Below, in pieces: positions 36,726-46,683 of a stretch of 64,000 nt of DNA. A program made the position numbers and the translations under genes. This DNA is from Acinetobacter boissieri. Its GTDB lineage: Bacteria; Pseudomonadota; Gammaproteobacteria; Pseudomonadales; Moraxellaceae. Within the stretch, counting starts at the first letter, position 1. The number at the start of each line of letters is the position of its first letter. The stretch lies in assembly GCF_900096955.1 (NCBI RefSeq), contig NZ_FMYL01000004.1, positions 62,001 through 126,000 of the forward strand, read 5' to 3'. The notes below the pieces were generated by a model that searched no databases, had not been told where the DNA came from, and saw only the letters and a list, made by a program, of their open reading frames with translations.

Positions 36726-37406
36726 TCACCTTGAATGTAAAAAACTTAAAAAGTGATCTATATAATAGGGTGCAGATGCCAATTCAACTTCTTGACCCAA
36801 AGAAGCCAAGCGTTTATAAGCCATTGTTGTTGCCACTTGAATCACACCATTTAAAGTTTTATCTACGACAAAATTAAATGCTAGTATTTTCTTTGGCTCA
36901 CGAATTAACTGCGTTACGCCTGCATCAATAATCTCATTTAAACAAATAAATGCTTGTGCAATAGCAAGCCTATGCCCTTCTTTAATCTCTGCAATTTTTT
37001 GCAATGTTTTTTCAACTAATGCTGTATCTACTTCATAGCGTACATACACCTGTTGCCCCTCATGCTTAATCATTTGGGTAAAATAATTAACTAATGGCAA
37101 CAACCGCTCATTACTTAACAGCGCGATTGACCACGGCAAATATTTTCGTAGTGCCGTTAACACATGCTCAATCACTTTTTCAGAGTCTTGAGCCACTGCA
37201 TGACTTTCAGGTTTGCTTAAACGCTTTTTTTGCTGCTCTAACAAATCAATAAATACTTGTTGTACAATTTGTATAGACACATCAGCCAATATATCTCCTA
37301 AATCATGCGCAAGTTTTTTCTTTTCACCTGCGTTTAATTGTTGCTGTAGTGCAATAAAACGTTCATACGTTTCTGTTTCAACTTTCAAATATACCGCATA
37401 CGACAT
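36726..37406 (-). CDS. uncharacterised helical protein (226 aa)
   Basis: I do not recognise the family. The 226-residue protein is all-helical in appearance, with no signal or membrane segment. It has an Asp/Glu/Lys-rich N-terminal third, a middle helix LLSNERLLPLVNYFTQM and a long helix RLAIAQAFICLNEIIDAGVTQ. It is divergent from valS (141 nt) and precedes the SRPBCC-like gene on its strand, so the two may be one unit. It reads as a normal coding gene with good codon use. Confidence 0.7.
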   Translation of the reverse strand: MSYAVYLKVETETYERFIALQQQLNAGEKKKLAHDLGDILADVSIQIVQQVFIDLLEQQKKRLSKPESHAVAQDSEKVIEHVLTALRKYLPWSIALLSNERLLPLVNYFTQMIKHEGQQVYVRYEVDTALVEKTLQKIAEIKEGHRLAIAQAFICLNEIIDAGVTQLIREPKKILAFNFVVDKTLNGVIQVATTMAYKRLASLGQEVELASAPYYIDHFLSFLHSR

Positions 37407-37486
37407 AAATTAAAAAACCAACAAATTTTTATATACACTAGCATGTTATTTCATGTCTTGTTACCCATATTGTCAATACACATGAT

Positions 37487-37515
37487 CTGCCAAGCATTAT
37501 TTTTTTTGCTACAAT
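37487..37515 (+). promoter_or_regulatory. promoter of valS
   Basis: CTGCCA (37487-37492), a 17-nt T-rich spacer and TACAAT (37510-37515) with an extended TG (37507-37508) lie 32 nt before the valS start. Four of six -35 and five of six -10 bases match consensus. Confidence 0.65.
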
Positions 37516-37547
37516 AGACGCAAATTTACTTTTGATCTGTTACCCCT

Positions 37548-40451
37548 ATGACCGATACACAAGCTACTTCAGCTCAAAATATTGCAACAACCTACGACCC
37601 CACCGAAATTGAAAAAAAATGGTACCAAACGTGGGAAGAACGAGGCTACTTTAAACCATCAGGTCAAGGCGATTCTTTTTGTATTATGATCCCGCCGCCA
37701 AATGTTACAGGTAGCTTGCACATGGGGCATGGTTTTAACAATGCCATTATGGATGCCCTCACTCGCTATAATCGCATGATGGGTAAAAATACACTGTGGC
37801 AACCTGGTACAGACCATGCAGGTATTGCGACACAAATGGTGGTTGAGCGTCAACTTGCAGCACAAAACATAAGCCGTCATGACCTTGGTCGTGAAAAATT
37901 TATAGAAAAAATTTGGCAGTGGAAAGAACAATCTGGTGGCAATATTACTCACCAAATCCGCCGTTTAGGTTCATCTGTAGACTGGTCACGTGAACGCTTC
38001 ACTATGGATGATGGCCTTTCAAATGCAGTGAAAGAAGTCTTTGTACAACTGCACTCACAAGGGCTCATTTACCGTGGTAAACGCTTGGTCAACTGGGATC
38101 CAAAACTACAAACTGCCCTATCTGATCTTGAAGTAGAAAACCACGAAGAAAAAGGCTCGCTTTGGCACTTTAAATACTTTTTTGCAGACAAAAACTTAAA
38201 TACGGCCGACGGTAAAGACCACCTTGTGGTTGCGACAACACGCCCAGAAACACTGTTTGGTGATACAGCCGTTGCAGTCCACCCAGAAGATGAACGCTAT
38301 AAACACCTTGTTGGTCAACACATTGTCTTACCAATTACAGGACGTTTAGTGCCGATTGTTGCAGATGAGTATGTTGAAAAAGACTTTGGTACTGGCTGTG
38401 TAAAAATCACCCCTGCTCATGACTTTAATGACTATGACGTGGGTAAACGTTGTGATCTTGCGATTATCAATATCTTAAACAAAAACGCTGAAATTTTAGC
38501 TGAGTTTGAATATATTGCTAAAGCAGGCGAAGCCATTTCAAAAACAATTCCTGCACCAAGCGAGTATGCTGGCTTAGAGCGTTTTGAAGCACGTAAGAAA
38601 TTAGTTGCTCAAGCAGAAACAGAAGAATGGCTTGAAAAAATCGAACCATATGATCTCAAAGCACCTCGTGGTGACCGTTCAGGTGTGATTGTAGAACCAC
38701 TACTCACAGATCAATGGTATGTAAAAATTGCACCACTTGCAGCCCCTGCGGTTGAAGCAGTACAAGATGGTCGTATTAAGTTTGTACCAGAACAATACAC
38801 CAACATGTATATGGCTTGGATGAACAACATTCAAGACTGGTGTATTTCACGTCAACTTTGGTGGGGGCATCGCATTCCTGCATGGTATGATGCCAATGGT
38901 GGCATTTATGTGGGTCGTACTGAAGCAGAAGTGCGTGAAAAATATAATTTAGATGACAGCATACATTTAAACCAAGACGAAGATGTGCTAGACACATGGT
39001 TCTCTTCTGCATTGTGGACATTCTCTACCCTTGGTTGGACAGGCGATGCTAAAAAAGATGCTCAAAATGACTTTTTAAATACCTTTCACCCAACCAACGT
39101 ATTAGTTACAGGCTTTGACATTATTTTCTTCTGGGTTGCTCGGATGATTATGATGACAATGCATTTCATGAAAAATGAAGATGGTTCAGCACAAATACCA
39201 TTCAAAATAGTCTATGTTCATGGTCTTGTGCGTGATGGCGAAGGGCAAAAAATGTCTAAGTCTAAAGGAAACGTACTCGACCCACTTGATCTCATTGATG
39301 GTATTGACCTAGAAACATTAGTACAAAAACGTACCTCTGGGCTCATGAACCCGAAACAGGCAGGAAAAATTGAAAAAGCCACCCGCAAAGAGTTCCCAGA
39401 CGGTATTAATGCCTATGGTACAGATGCGGTACGCTTTACTTTTTGTGCACTTGCCAATACAGGGCGTGACATTAAATTTGATCTAAAACGTGTTGAAGGC
39501 TACCGTAATTTCTGTAATAAAATCTGGAATGCGACCCGCTTTGTACTCATGAATGTTGAAGGGCAAGACATTGCTCAACATGCACAGCCAGAGCTTTGGG
39601 AACTTCCAGAACAATGGATTATTAGCCGTTTACAAAAAGCTGAAGCCAACGTTCACCAAGCATTCAGTTCGTACCGTTTAGACATTGCCGCTCAAACCAT
39701 TTATGACTTCATTTGGAATGAATATTGCGACTGGTATGTAGAACTCACGAAACCTGTACTCAATGATGAAAATGTGTCTGCTACACGTAAAGCAGAAGTA
39801 CGTCGTGTACTCTTAAGCGTGATGGAAGCTGCACTACGTTTGGCTCACCCACTTATGCCGTATCTGACTGAAGAAATTTGGCAAACTCTTGCGCCAATGA
39901 TTGGTAAACAAGGTGATACCATTATGACTGCGGCCTACCCTGTGCCTGATCAAAGTAAAATCAATGATCAAGCAGAAACAGACATGCAATGGTTACAAGG
40001 TTTAATTGGTGCTGTTCGTAATATTCGTGGTGAAATGGGCTTAGGTAATGCTCGCTTACTGCCTGTACTACTTAAAAACATTTCAGATATTGAACGTACA
40101 CGTATTGAACGTATTGAACCCCTATTTAAGGCACTCGCCAAAGTTGAAAGCATTGAATACTTAACTATTGACCAAGAACCACCACTGTCATCTTCAAGTG
40201 TTGTCGGTCATGCTTCTGTATTTGTACCAATGAAAGGTTTGATTGATCCAAAGGCTGAGCTTGCTCGCCTACAAAAAGATTTGGATAAAATTCAAAAACA
40301 ACATGATCAAATTGCGAGCAAACTTGGTAATGAAGGCTTTGTGAAAAAAGCACCGCCTGCTGTGGTAGACGGTGAAAAAGCAAAACTTGCTGAGTTTGTA
40401 GAGCAACTTGAAAAAATACAGCACAACATGAAACAAATTGCTGATTTATAA
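37548..40451 (+). CDS. valS: valyl-tRNA synthetase ValS
   Basis: ValS charges tRNA-Val and edits misactivated threonine. The 967-residue class I enzyme has the HIGH-type motif in [19 protein letters not shown] near the N terminus. A CP1 editing domain (about 200-350) follows, then KMSKS in [16 protein letters not shown], an anticodon-binding domain and the C-terminal coiled-coil arm [17 protein letters not shown]. Full length and intact. It has its own promoter and is convergent with pmrB across a long hairpin. Confidence 0.98.
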   Translation: MTDTQATSAQNIATTYDPTEIEKKWYQTWEERGYFKPSGQGDSFCIMIPPPNVTGSLHMGHGFNNAIMDALTRYNRMMGKNTLWQPGTDHAGIATQMVVERQLAAQNISRHDLGREKFIEKIWQWKEQSGGNITHQIRRLGSSVDWSRERFTMDDGLSNAVKEVFVQLHSQGLIYRGKRLVNWDPKLQTALSDLEVENHEEKGSLWHFKYFFADKNLNTADGKDHLVVATTRPETLFGDTAVAVHPEDERYKHLVGQHIVLPITGRLVPIVADEYVEKDFGTGCVKITPAHDFNDYDVGKRCDLAIINILNKNAEILAEFEYIAKAGEAISKTIPAPSEYAGLERFEARKKLVAQAETEEWLEKIEPYDLKAPRGDRSGVIVEPLLTDQWYVKIAPLAAPAVEAVQDGRIKFVPEQYTNMYMAWMNNIQDWCISRQLWWGHRIPAWYDANGGIYVGRTEAEVREKYNLDDSIHLNQDEDVLDTWFSSALWTFSTLGWTGDAKKDAQNDFLNTFHPTNVLVTGFDIIFFWVARMIMMTMHFMKNEDGSAQIPFKIVYVHGLVRDGEGQKMSKSKGNVLDPLDLIDGIDLETLVQKRTSGLMNPKQAGKIEKATRKEFPDGINAYGTDAVRFTFCALANTGRDIKFDLKRVEGYRNFCNKIWNATRFVLMNVEGQDIAQHAQPELWELPEQWIISRLQKAEANVHQAFSSYRLDIAAQTIYDFIWNEYCDWYVELTKPVLNDENVSATRKAEVRRVLLSVMEAALRLAHPLMPYLTEEIWQTLAPMIGKQGDTIMTAAYPVPDQSKINDQAETDMQWLQGLIGAVRNIRGEMGLGNARLLPVLLKNISDIERTRIERIEPLFKALAKVESIEYLTIDQEPPLSSSSVVGHASVFVPMKGLIDPKAELARLQKDLDKIQKQHDQIASKLGNEGFVKKAPPAVVDGEKAKLAEFVEQLEKIQHNMKQIADL

Positions 40452-40457
40452 GCATTC

Positions 40458-40496
40458 AAATAGAACTGGGCTAAATAATTTAGCCCAGTTCTATTT
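40458..40496. terminator. 18-bp hairpin between valS and pmrB
   Basis: A perfect 18-bp stem (40458-40475 with 40479-40496) and a 3-nt loop lies 6 nt after valS and 12 nt after the pmrB stop on the other strand. It is likely a shared bidirectional terminator, though T runs are short on both sides. Confidence 0.75.
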
Positions 40497-40508
40497 CAAT
40501 ATTCTAAC

Positions 40509-41852
40509 TTATTGCAATATTTTTACTTCTGAATGCTTTAATTGTAAAGGCATAGTTACAAGCACTTTTAACCCACCCAATTCTTCACTGCGTGTAAACT
40601 CAAAATCACCACCAACACGCTGAATTGCTTTTTGTACAATAGACAATCCTAAACCACTTCCCACCTCTAAATGATGGTGTACACGGTAAAAACGCTTCAA
40701 AACCTCTTCATATTGTTCTTTTGGAATACCTGGCCCACTGTCTTCAATACATACTGTACATCGGTTATTATGAGGATATACAGAAATATTAATCACACCA
40801 GAGACTGGCGTATATTTAATTGCATTATCAATTAAATTATAAATAATAGAGTGTACAGTAGGCTCAAAACTTTGTATTTTTATCTCTTCATTACGTACAA
40901 AGCCCAGATCAATGTCTTTTTCCATTGCCAAGTTCATTAGTTGTTCAACACAACTGAGCGCAACATCATTTAAAATAAAGCGTTTGGGCTGTTCCAGAGC
41001 ATGTAATGACGTATCTTGTTTTGCTAAAGACAATAATTGGCTCACCAAATGCTGAATACGTGCTAAACCTTTACTTAAGTTAATTAAAGCTAAATTATTT
41101 GGAAAATCTCTTAACAAAATTTTAGTTTGTAAGTTAAGCGCTGTAATCGGCGTTCTCAATTCATGCGCCGCATCTGCCACAAACTGTTTTTGCTCTTGTT
41201 GCGTTTTAGAAATACGGTCAAACAAATAATTAATTTCATGAATGGCTGGAAGTAATTCAATTGGATATTGCTCATCAGTCACATGGGTTAACTCATTTGA
41301 ATCACGCTGTGCTAATTCAGTCTTCAACACATCAAAGGGTTTTAAACTGCGTTTAATAATATAAACGATCACCAACATTACCAATGGCATAATTAGCAAA
41401 AATGGTAACACCATGCTACCTGCAAGCTCTAAAGCCAATACTTCACGTACACTTTGATGTTGGCTAATCTGTACTTGATTATCTTGTGACGGTAAAACGT
41501 AAGTATACCATGTACCTGTATCCGTATCGTGCTGATAAAATCCTGCTGTTTTCACTTTAGGGACTAACAGCTGATTTTTATTCAGAGCATCTACGTCATC
41601 ATACGCCCAAATATCAATAAATAATTCTTCTTGATCTTGGTTAGGGTTTAAATTGAGCTGGCTATGCGTACTTTTTAATTTAAGGGTAGTTGCTCGACTG
41701 GCTAAGAACTGCATTTGTGCATCTAAAATATGTGTGAGTTCTTTTAATGCAATTTGATACGTTGAAAACATTAATACACATGCCATGACCACGCTTAATA
41801 ACGAAGTCATCACAATGAGCCGTGTATTGAGTGAATTACGGCTTTTTTTCAT
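40509..41852 (-). CDS. pmrB: sensor histidine kinase, PmrB homologue
   Basis: PmrB is the membrane sensor of the PmrAB system that controls lipid A modification and polymyxin resistance. The 447-residue protein has a first helix (11-33), a periplasmic sensor region (about 35-145) and a second helix (146-166). A HAMP-like linker and the H-box HELRTPIT with phospho-acceptor His230 follow. The C-terminal ATPase domain contains NLIDNAIKYTP, DSGPGIP and GSGLGLSIV. The periplasmic segment FIDIWAYDD and the cytoplasmic core agree closely with my memory of A. baumannii PmrB. It lies 14 nt after pmrA. Related kinases (QseC type) are the main alternative. Confidence 0.85.
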   Translation of the reverse strand: MKKSRNSLNTRLIVMTSLLSVVMACVLMFSTYQIALKELTHILDAQMQFLASRATTLKLKSTHSQLNLNPNQDQEELFIDIWAYDDVDALNKNQLLVPKVKTAGFYQHDTDTGTWYTYVLPSQDNQVQISQHQSVREVLALELAGSMVLPFLLIMPLVMLVIVYIIKRSLKPFDVLKTELAQRDSNELTHVTDEQYPIELLPAIHEINYLFDRISKTQQEQKQFVADAAHELRTPITALNLQTKILLRDFPNNLALINLSKGLARIQHLVSQLLSLAKQDTSLHALEQPKRFILNDVALSCVEQLMNLAMEKDIDLGFVRNEEIKIQSFEPTVHSIIYNLIDNAIKYTPVSGVINISVYPHNNRCTVCIEDSGPGIPKEQYEEVLKRFYRVHHHLEVGSGLGLSIVQKAIQRVGGDFEFTRSEELGGLKVLVTMPLQLKHSEVKILQ

Positions 41853-41866
41853 ATCATACTCAAAAA

Positions 41867-42550
41867 TTATGATTGTTGTTGAGTATGGCCTAATCGATAG
41901 CCTAAACCACGGATCGTACGAATAAAGTCTTTACCTAGCTTTGTTCTTAAATGGTGTATATACACTTCTATCGTATTACTCGATACTTCACTATCAAAAT
42001 CATAGAGCTTATCTTCTAGGTTTGATTTAGAAAATATTTTATTAGGGTGAGTCATCAACGGCGTTAAGATTGCCCATTCTCGATTAGAAAGCTCAATTGT
42101 TTGACCTTTATATTTTGCAATATGTTGCTCTACATCTAGAATCAACTCATTATTACTCAAAATCTTTTCAGTTGCAGATTGTGCTTCTAGCCCTACTCTG
42201 CGTAACAGCGCATGTATACGTGCGAGTAATTCTTCGAACTCATAAGGCTTTACTAAATAGTCGTCTGCACCTTGGTTCAAACCATCTACACGATTTTCTA
42301 ATTGATCTCGTGCAGAAATAATAAGTATCGGCGTTTGTGTTTTTTGACGAATTTGCTTTAGAACTTGCATACCATCCATCATTGGTAGGCCCAGATCAAG
42401 CAAAATAATATCAAACGATTGTTTATTTAGTGAAGCTAGACCATCTAAACCATTATTAAACCAATCAACATCAAAGCCATGGTATTTCAACAACGTAATT
42501 GTCGACTCAGCAATCATGAAGTCATCTTCAATGATTAATATTTTTGTCAT
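41867..42550 (-). CDS. pmrA: response regulator, PmrA homologue
   Basis: A 227-residue OmpR-type regulator. The receiver domain has the acidic pocket IEDD (9-10), phospho-acceptor Asp52 in LLDLGLPMMDG, and the conserved Lys in DDYLVKPYEF. The C-terminal winged helix contains SNREWAIL and SNTIEVYIHHLRTKLG. It matches remembered A. baumannii PmrA nearly throughout. In A. baumannii pmrC (phosphoethanolamine transferase) stands before pmrA; here that position is non-coding. A PmrA-box-like motif lies about 50 nt upstream. Confidence 0.88.
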   Translation of the reverse strand: MTKILIIEDDFMIAESTITLLKYHGFDVDWFNNGLDGLASLNKQSFDIILLDLGLPMMDGMQVLKQIRQKTQTPILIISARDQLENRVDGLNQGADDYLVKPYEFEELLARIHALLRRVGLEAQSATEKILSNNELILDVEQHIAKYKGQTIELSNREWAILTPLMTHPNKIFSKSNLEDKLYDFDSEVSSNTIEVYIHHLRTKLGKDFIRTIRGLGYRLGHTQQQS

Positions 42551-42598
42551 GGGGTCTCTGTGCTCACGAAAATGTTAATTTTACGATACGATGAGATA

Positions 42599-42615
42599 TT
42601 TAAAATAAGATTAAT
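42599..42615 (-). promoter_or_regulatory. PmrA box-like motif upstream of pmrA
   Basis: On the minus strand ATTAAT-CTTAT-TTTAAA satisfies the published PmrA half-site pattern HTTAAD repeated after five bases. It ends about 48 nt before the pmrA ATG, a plausible activator position. The motif is AT-rich and could arise by chance, so the call rests mainly on position. Confidence 0.45.
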
Positions 42616-42900
42616 TCACAGTATGAGTCAATCATAGAACAAGCTATGTCTTGCATTCAATAGTTTCTGTGATCAAAAATGTCTATATTTGCAAAGGCAA
42701 TTGAATTTATACATTAATGCATACTTAAAATATCATTTAAAATCACTTCAATAATATCTTTACATAAAATGACTTAGTACATCTGATGGTGAAAATAATA
42801 TGAATGATTAGTGTAATAAAAATATAATTTACTTCTAGTATTACTTGCACAATGTAGTTTTTACAACTTAAAAAGGGCTTAATTTTTTTTTATTGTTATA
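42616..42900. other. non-coding spacer between pmrA and the porin terminator
   Basis: About 285 very AT-rich bases hold no gene, RNA or repeat that I can support. This is where pmrC would stand in A. baumannii, and no relic of it is seen. Confidence 0.5.
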
Positions 42901-42931
42901 AAAAATACCCTGTAATTTACAGGGTATTTTT
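42901..42931. terminator. terminator after the dcaP-like gene
   Basis: A 14-bp perfect stem with core ATACCCTGTA/TACAGGGTAT, A-rich on one side and T-rich on the other, lies 23 nt after the porin stop on the minus strand. Confidence 0.88.
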
Positions 42932-42953
42932 TTACTTAATGCCGAATAACTGA

Positions 42954-44369
42954 TTAGAAGTTATATTTAGCCATTAAGTTTAAACGAGAAAAGTCACCTT
43001 TCTGTGAAAGGAATGTTTCACGTTGACCATAAGTGTATTCAACACCTAAATCTACATTTTTCACAGGTGTATAAATTGCATTCACAATAATGTTATAAAC
43101 ACTTTTGTTCAATGTTGTTGATTTATCAGCAATTGCTTTTTTCGCAAATGCGTTGTCATCAGTATACAACATACCACCTAAAATAAGGTTTGAACGCCAT
43201 TCGTTATTCCATTTACGGCCATAACCAATATTTACTGCATCTAGCTCAGATGCCAAAATATTAAATGATGTACCACTTGTAACGGTAGTATACGAGTTGT
43301 TTGCATATAACATATTTGCTTTACCAGCACCTTTTACGTGCGAGTAGTTTGCAAAAATGCTGTCATTTGCTGTGAAATTATACTTTGCGCCAATACCTGC
43401 ACCCCAACCTAGACTTTCTTTATCATTACTGTCATTTGTTGAAGCACGGTTTTCACGAAGTAAACCATGTACTTGTACTAAACCTTTCTTGTCTGCAGTC
43501 GCAATATCATAACGTGCAGTCAATTGTGGTAAACGACTACCACCAGCTGTTTGTGATGCACCAGAGAAGTTGTCAACATCACCGCCTTCTAAAGCAACTA
43601 ACACTTTTTGTGTTTTAGTAATTGGTTGAGTGTAACGTACCTGTACTGCACGAGTAGAACCTTGACCAATTGGGCCATTACCATCAACAGTTTCAGGTGT
43701 TGTATCGTTGTTTGCAAAAGGAGATAAAGTCTGACCTACGGTCCATTTACCTAACTCAACAAATGCATGACGTACACGGAAACCACCAGAACCATTAGTA
43801 TAAGTACCGCTCATAAAATCAGCTTCGATCTTCGCTTTTAAGTCGCCATAGCTTGTTGGACGAAGTAAGTCGATACCTAAGCGAGAGTTCGCAGCACTCA
43901 CGTTCAATGCACCTTTAGTCGCATTTGTAGAATTAAGTGGAGCAAGGTTCGTTCTATTATAAATATCCGCAGTGCTTGAAGTTGAACCATCAAAGTCATA
44001 AACAGCATCTACACGTACGTTACCATAAATTTTAAGTTGTGTTTGACCATCTGCAAGTGTCATCCAACCTGGTTTGCTGCTTGACTCTTTTGGCGCAACA
44101 TTCGGTTTTTCAAGCGCTAAAATTGCATTTTGTTGTAACTGTACAGATTGCTCTTGTTGTTGTTGAGCAATTTGCTGCTGTTGAGCCACTTGCTGCTGCT
44201 GTTGAGCAGAAAGCTGTTGTACTAGCTGTTGTAATTGAGCAACTTGAGACTCTAACTCAACCACTTTTTTCTGTGTGTGTGTTGTTGTCGTTGCAGCTTG
44301 AGTTGAACCCACAGCCCCCATCACCAAAGCCGCACCAATTGAAAGTGCTAATTTATTCACTTTAACCAC
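42954..44369 (-). CDS. DcaP-type trimeric outer-membrane porin
   Basis: A roughly 470-residue porin of the Acinetobacter DcaP family. A signal peptide ending in STQAA is followed by an N-terminal coiled coil very rich in Gln (about residues 40-75), as in DcaP. A linker leads to a 16-strand-type beta barrel ending in the terminal Phe (LMAKYNF) required for outer-membrane insertion. DcaP proteins pass dicarboxylates, and in A. baumannii also sulbactam. I start at GTG 44369 because AAGGGTGG lies about 8 nt upstream; the in-frame GTG 44381 has the SD directly abutting it. It is next to pmrA, as DcaP-like genes are in A. baumannii. Confidence 0.85.
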   Translation of the reverse strand: MVKVNKLALSIGAALVMGAVGSTQAATTTTHTQKKVVELESQVAQLQQLVQQLSAQQQQQVAQQQQIAQQQQEQSVQLQQNAILALEKPNVAPKESSSKPGWMTLADGQTQLKIYGNVRVDAVYDFDGSTSSTADIYNRTNLAPLNSTNATKGALNVSAANSRLGIDLLRPTSYGDLKAKIEADFMSGTYTNGSGGFRVRHAFVELGKWTVGQTLSPFANNDTTPETVDGNGPIGQGSTRAVQVRYTQPITKTQKVLVALEGGDVDNFSGASQTAGGSRLPQLTARYDIATADKKGLVQVHGLLRENRASTNDSNDKESLGWGAGIGAKYNFTANDSIFANYSHVKGAGKANMLYANNSYTTVTSGTSFNILASELDAVNIGYGRKWNNEWRSNLILGGMLYTDDNAFAKKAIADKSTTLNKSVYNIIVNAIYTPVKNVDLGVEYTYGQRETFLSQKGDFSRLNLMAKYNF

Positions 44370-44391
44370 AGATTTTTCCACCCTTAAACAA

Positions 44392-44444
44392 AAAAAGTTA
44401 GTTACCGTCTTAACTTTTTATACTATTACAAAGAAAAGTAACAA
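44392..44444 (-). promoter_or_regulatory. promoter and overlapping inverted repeat of the dcaP-like gene
   Basis: On the minus strand TTGTTA (44439-44444), a 16-nt spacer and TATAAA (44417-44422) form a sigma-70 promoter about 48 nt before the start. A 9-bp inverted repeat (44392-44400 with 44411-44419, loop of 10) begins inside the -10 box and covers the start site and leader, so it may be an operator or a 5' UTR stem. Confidence 0.5.
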
Positions 44445-45189
44445 AATTATGACAGTAGATGTGCATATTTTTATAAATGCTTATTTATTCGATGCATTAT
44501 TAAATTAAACGCCCAACTCAATAATACATTTAATATATAAATCAAACATTTATTAAAATCAACTCTTAACATGATTTAAAAAAACAATTAAAACAAAAAT
44601 CATGTCGAAAAAAGAGATAATTAAGTGACTTAAATTTCTTTCAAAATGATAACTAAATCAAAATAATGGCCTGAAACTATTCATTTTTTTAGTCATCACT
44701 CAAAGTTTGAAATGTAAAAGCCAGTGTACGACAACATGCTATCAATCAAAGCAATACTACAATTCACCCTAATGATTTCGTCATAGTACACTTCTTTTAT
44801 AGATTAAGCAAAAACCATACCAAATATACAAAAAAACACTTAAATCAATTCAAAATCACCAAAACACATCAGAACAATACATAAACCATCAACAAAGAAG
44901 CGCATTTAAGGTGCAATAATTCTTTTTTATTTTGAGCAACACACCAAATTTGTGCAAAAGTATAAATCTATCGAATATATACAAAAGAGATATATGTTGA
45001 TCAAAATATAAGTACGCTTATCGTTTTTAACTATTAGTTATTCAATATTTATACTAAATGATCAAATCACATGATGTAACAAAAGCCAAATTTATACCCA
45101 ATAGTAGATAATTTTTTGTAATCAATATAGTAAATTGAAGCTAAATCTGCTCATATATGCCACCTTTTATACCTCTTCAATGATCTTCC
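44445..45189. other. long AT-rich intergenic region
   Basis: About 745 bases, conspicuously poor in G and C, contain no open frame with an SD, no tRNA and no clear repeat. It must include the promoter of the patatin gene, which I could not place. It may be regulatory DNA bound by a nucleoid protein, or a decayed gene. Confidence 0.5.
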
Positions 45190-46119
45190 ATGCGTATACC
45201 ACGTCACCTTATTGTATTTTTTTTACTGAGCATGATTTTATTGGGTTGTAGTACAACACAACACAATACAAATACCCCCTCATCAATGCTTAAACCAAGA
45301 GAACCAATTATTGCATTAGCACTCGGTGGTGGCGGTGCTAAAGGATTTGCGCACATTGGGGTCATTAAAGTACTTGAAGCTCATGGAATTAAACCACAAA
45401 TTGTGACAGGAACAAGTGCGGGTAGTTTTGTTGGTAGTATTTATGCGAGTGGGAAAACTGCAGCACAAATGCAAACATTGGCAGACCAGCTCAAAGAGTC
45501 AGATATTAGAGATTTAACGCTTAGTCGACAGGGTTTTATTGTTGGACAAAAACTACAAGACTATGTAAATAGTCACATAGGTAATAAACCAATTGAGCAA
45601 TTTCCAATACGTTTTGCAGCGGTTGCAACACAACTGAATAATGGACAAAAGACTGAATTTATTCGTGGTAATGCAGGGCAAGCTGTTCGTGCTTCATGCA
45701 GCATTCCAAACGTATTTATTCCAGCAACAATTAATAAAATTCAATATGTAGATGGTGGCTTAGTCAGCCCTATCCCTGTAAAAACAGCGAAGAGTATGGG
45801 GGCTGACTTAATCATTGCAGTGGATATTTCTGCACGACCAGACAATAGTAATAAAAATACGACGAGTCTTTGGGGTTTACTTGATCAAACCATTAATATT
45901 ATGGGACAACAAAGCATTCAAGAAGAACTTAAATATGCCAATGTAGTTATTACACCTAAAGTTAATCAATTAGGTGTCATGGACTTAAGTTCAGCACGTA
46001 CTGCCATTAGTGCTGGAGAAAAAGCCACTCAACAACAAATAATAGCCATAGAAGCAGCAATTCAGCAGTTTAAAAAATCACCCGCTGCATTTGCACCAGC
46101 ACCTCAAGCCAAATTTTAA
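45190..46119 (+). CDS. patatin-like phospholipase lipoprotein (RssA-like)
   Basis: A 309-residue patatin-fold hydrolase with a lipoprotein signal (lipobox LLGC, Cys20). It has the oxyanion hole GGGGAKG (46-52), the nucleophile motif GTSAG with Ser76, and the second dyad residue in VDGGLV. Patatins cleave ester bonds in lipids. Unlike cytoplasmic RssA of E. coli this one is predicted to be anchored in the envelope. It is followed by nfeD-qmcA but with an 82-nt gap. Confidence 0.88.
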   Translation: MRIPRHLIVFFLLSMILLGCSTTQHNTNTPSSMLKPREPIIALALGGGGAKGFAHIGVIKVLEAHGIKPQIVTGTSAGSFVGSIYASGKTAAQMQTLADQLKESDIRDLTLSRQGFIVGQKLQDYVNSHIGNKPIEQFPIRFAAVATQLNNGQKTEFIRGNAGQAVRASCSIPNVFIPATINKIQYVDGGLVSPIPVKTAKSMGADLIIAVDISARPDNSNKNTTSLWGLLDQTINIMGQQSIQEELKYANVVITPKVNQLGVMDLSSARTAISAGEKATQQQIIAIEAAIQQFKKSPAAFAPAPQAKF

Positions 46120-46201
46120 TAATATGTGATTTTGTCATATATCCTAGTCAAATCATCAGCTATGATATATGGCATATGACTAAAAATAAGGCGATTTAAA
46201 C

Positions 46202-46666
46202 GTGAGCGGACTTGAACCGTGGTATTGGTTTGTTTTTGGAATTGTTCTTATTTTACTTGAACTCATAATCACAACATTTGCATTACTTTGGTTTGGTATT
46301 GCTGCATTAATTGTGAGTCTACTCTACTGGCTATATCCTGAACTCAGTACAGCCGTACAAATTTTTATGTGGGGGATTTTGGCCAGCCTATGCACTTTTT
46401 TATGGTTTAAATACATTAAACCCAAATCAAAACAACAACTCAACCGCCCAGACGCACAGCAAATCATGGTTGGGCAAATTGGTATGGTCACTCAAAATCA
46501 AGTCAATCAACACATCACTTTACGCTTTCCTATGCCTATTTTAGGTTCAGACGAATGGCCCGCGCTATGTGTAGAACATGTTGTGATTGGCGATAAAGTA
46601 CAAGTCACAGACATTAAAGACCATTTACTCATGGTCAAAAAACAGATTACATCTACTCATATCTAA
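46202..46666 (+). CDS. NfeD-like membrane protein
   Basis: A 154-residue protein with two or three N-terminal membrane helices (about 8-65) and a C-terminal OB-fold region (about 85-148), the short NfeD form without a protease domain. NfeD proteins pair with SPFH/band-7 proteins as membrane organisers. The start is a GTG at 46202 with an AAGG about 14 nt upstream. It lies 17 nt before the SPFH gene, the common pairing. Confidence 0.85.
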   Translation: MSGLEPWYWFVFGIVLILLELIITTFALLWFGIAALIVSLLYWLYPELSTAVQIFMWGILASLCTFLWFKYIKPKSKQQLNRPDAQQIMVGQIGMVTQNQVNQHITLRFPMPILGSDEWPALCVEHVVIGDKVQVTDIKDHLLMVKKQITSTHI

Positions 46667-46683
46667 CTTTATAGGAACGTACT

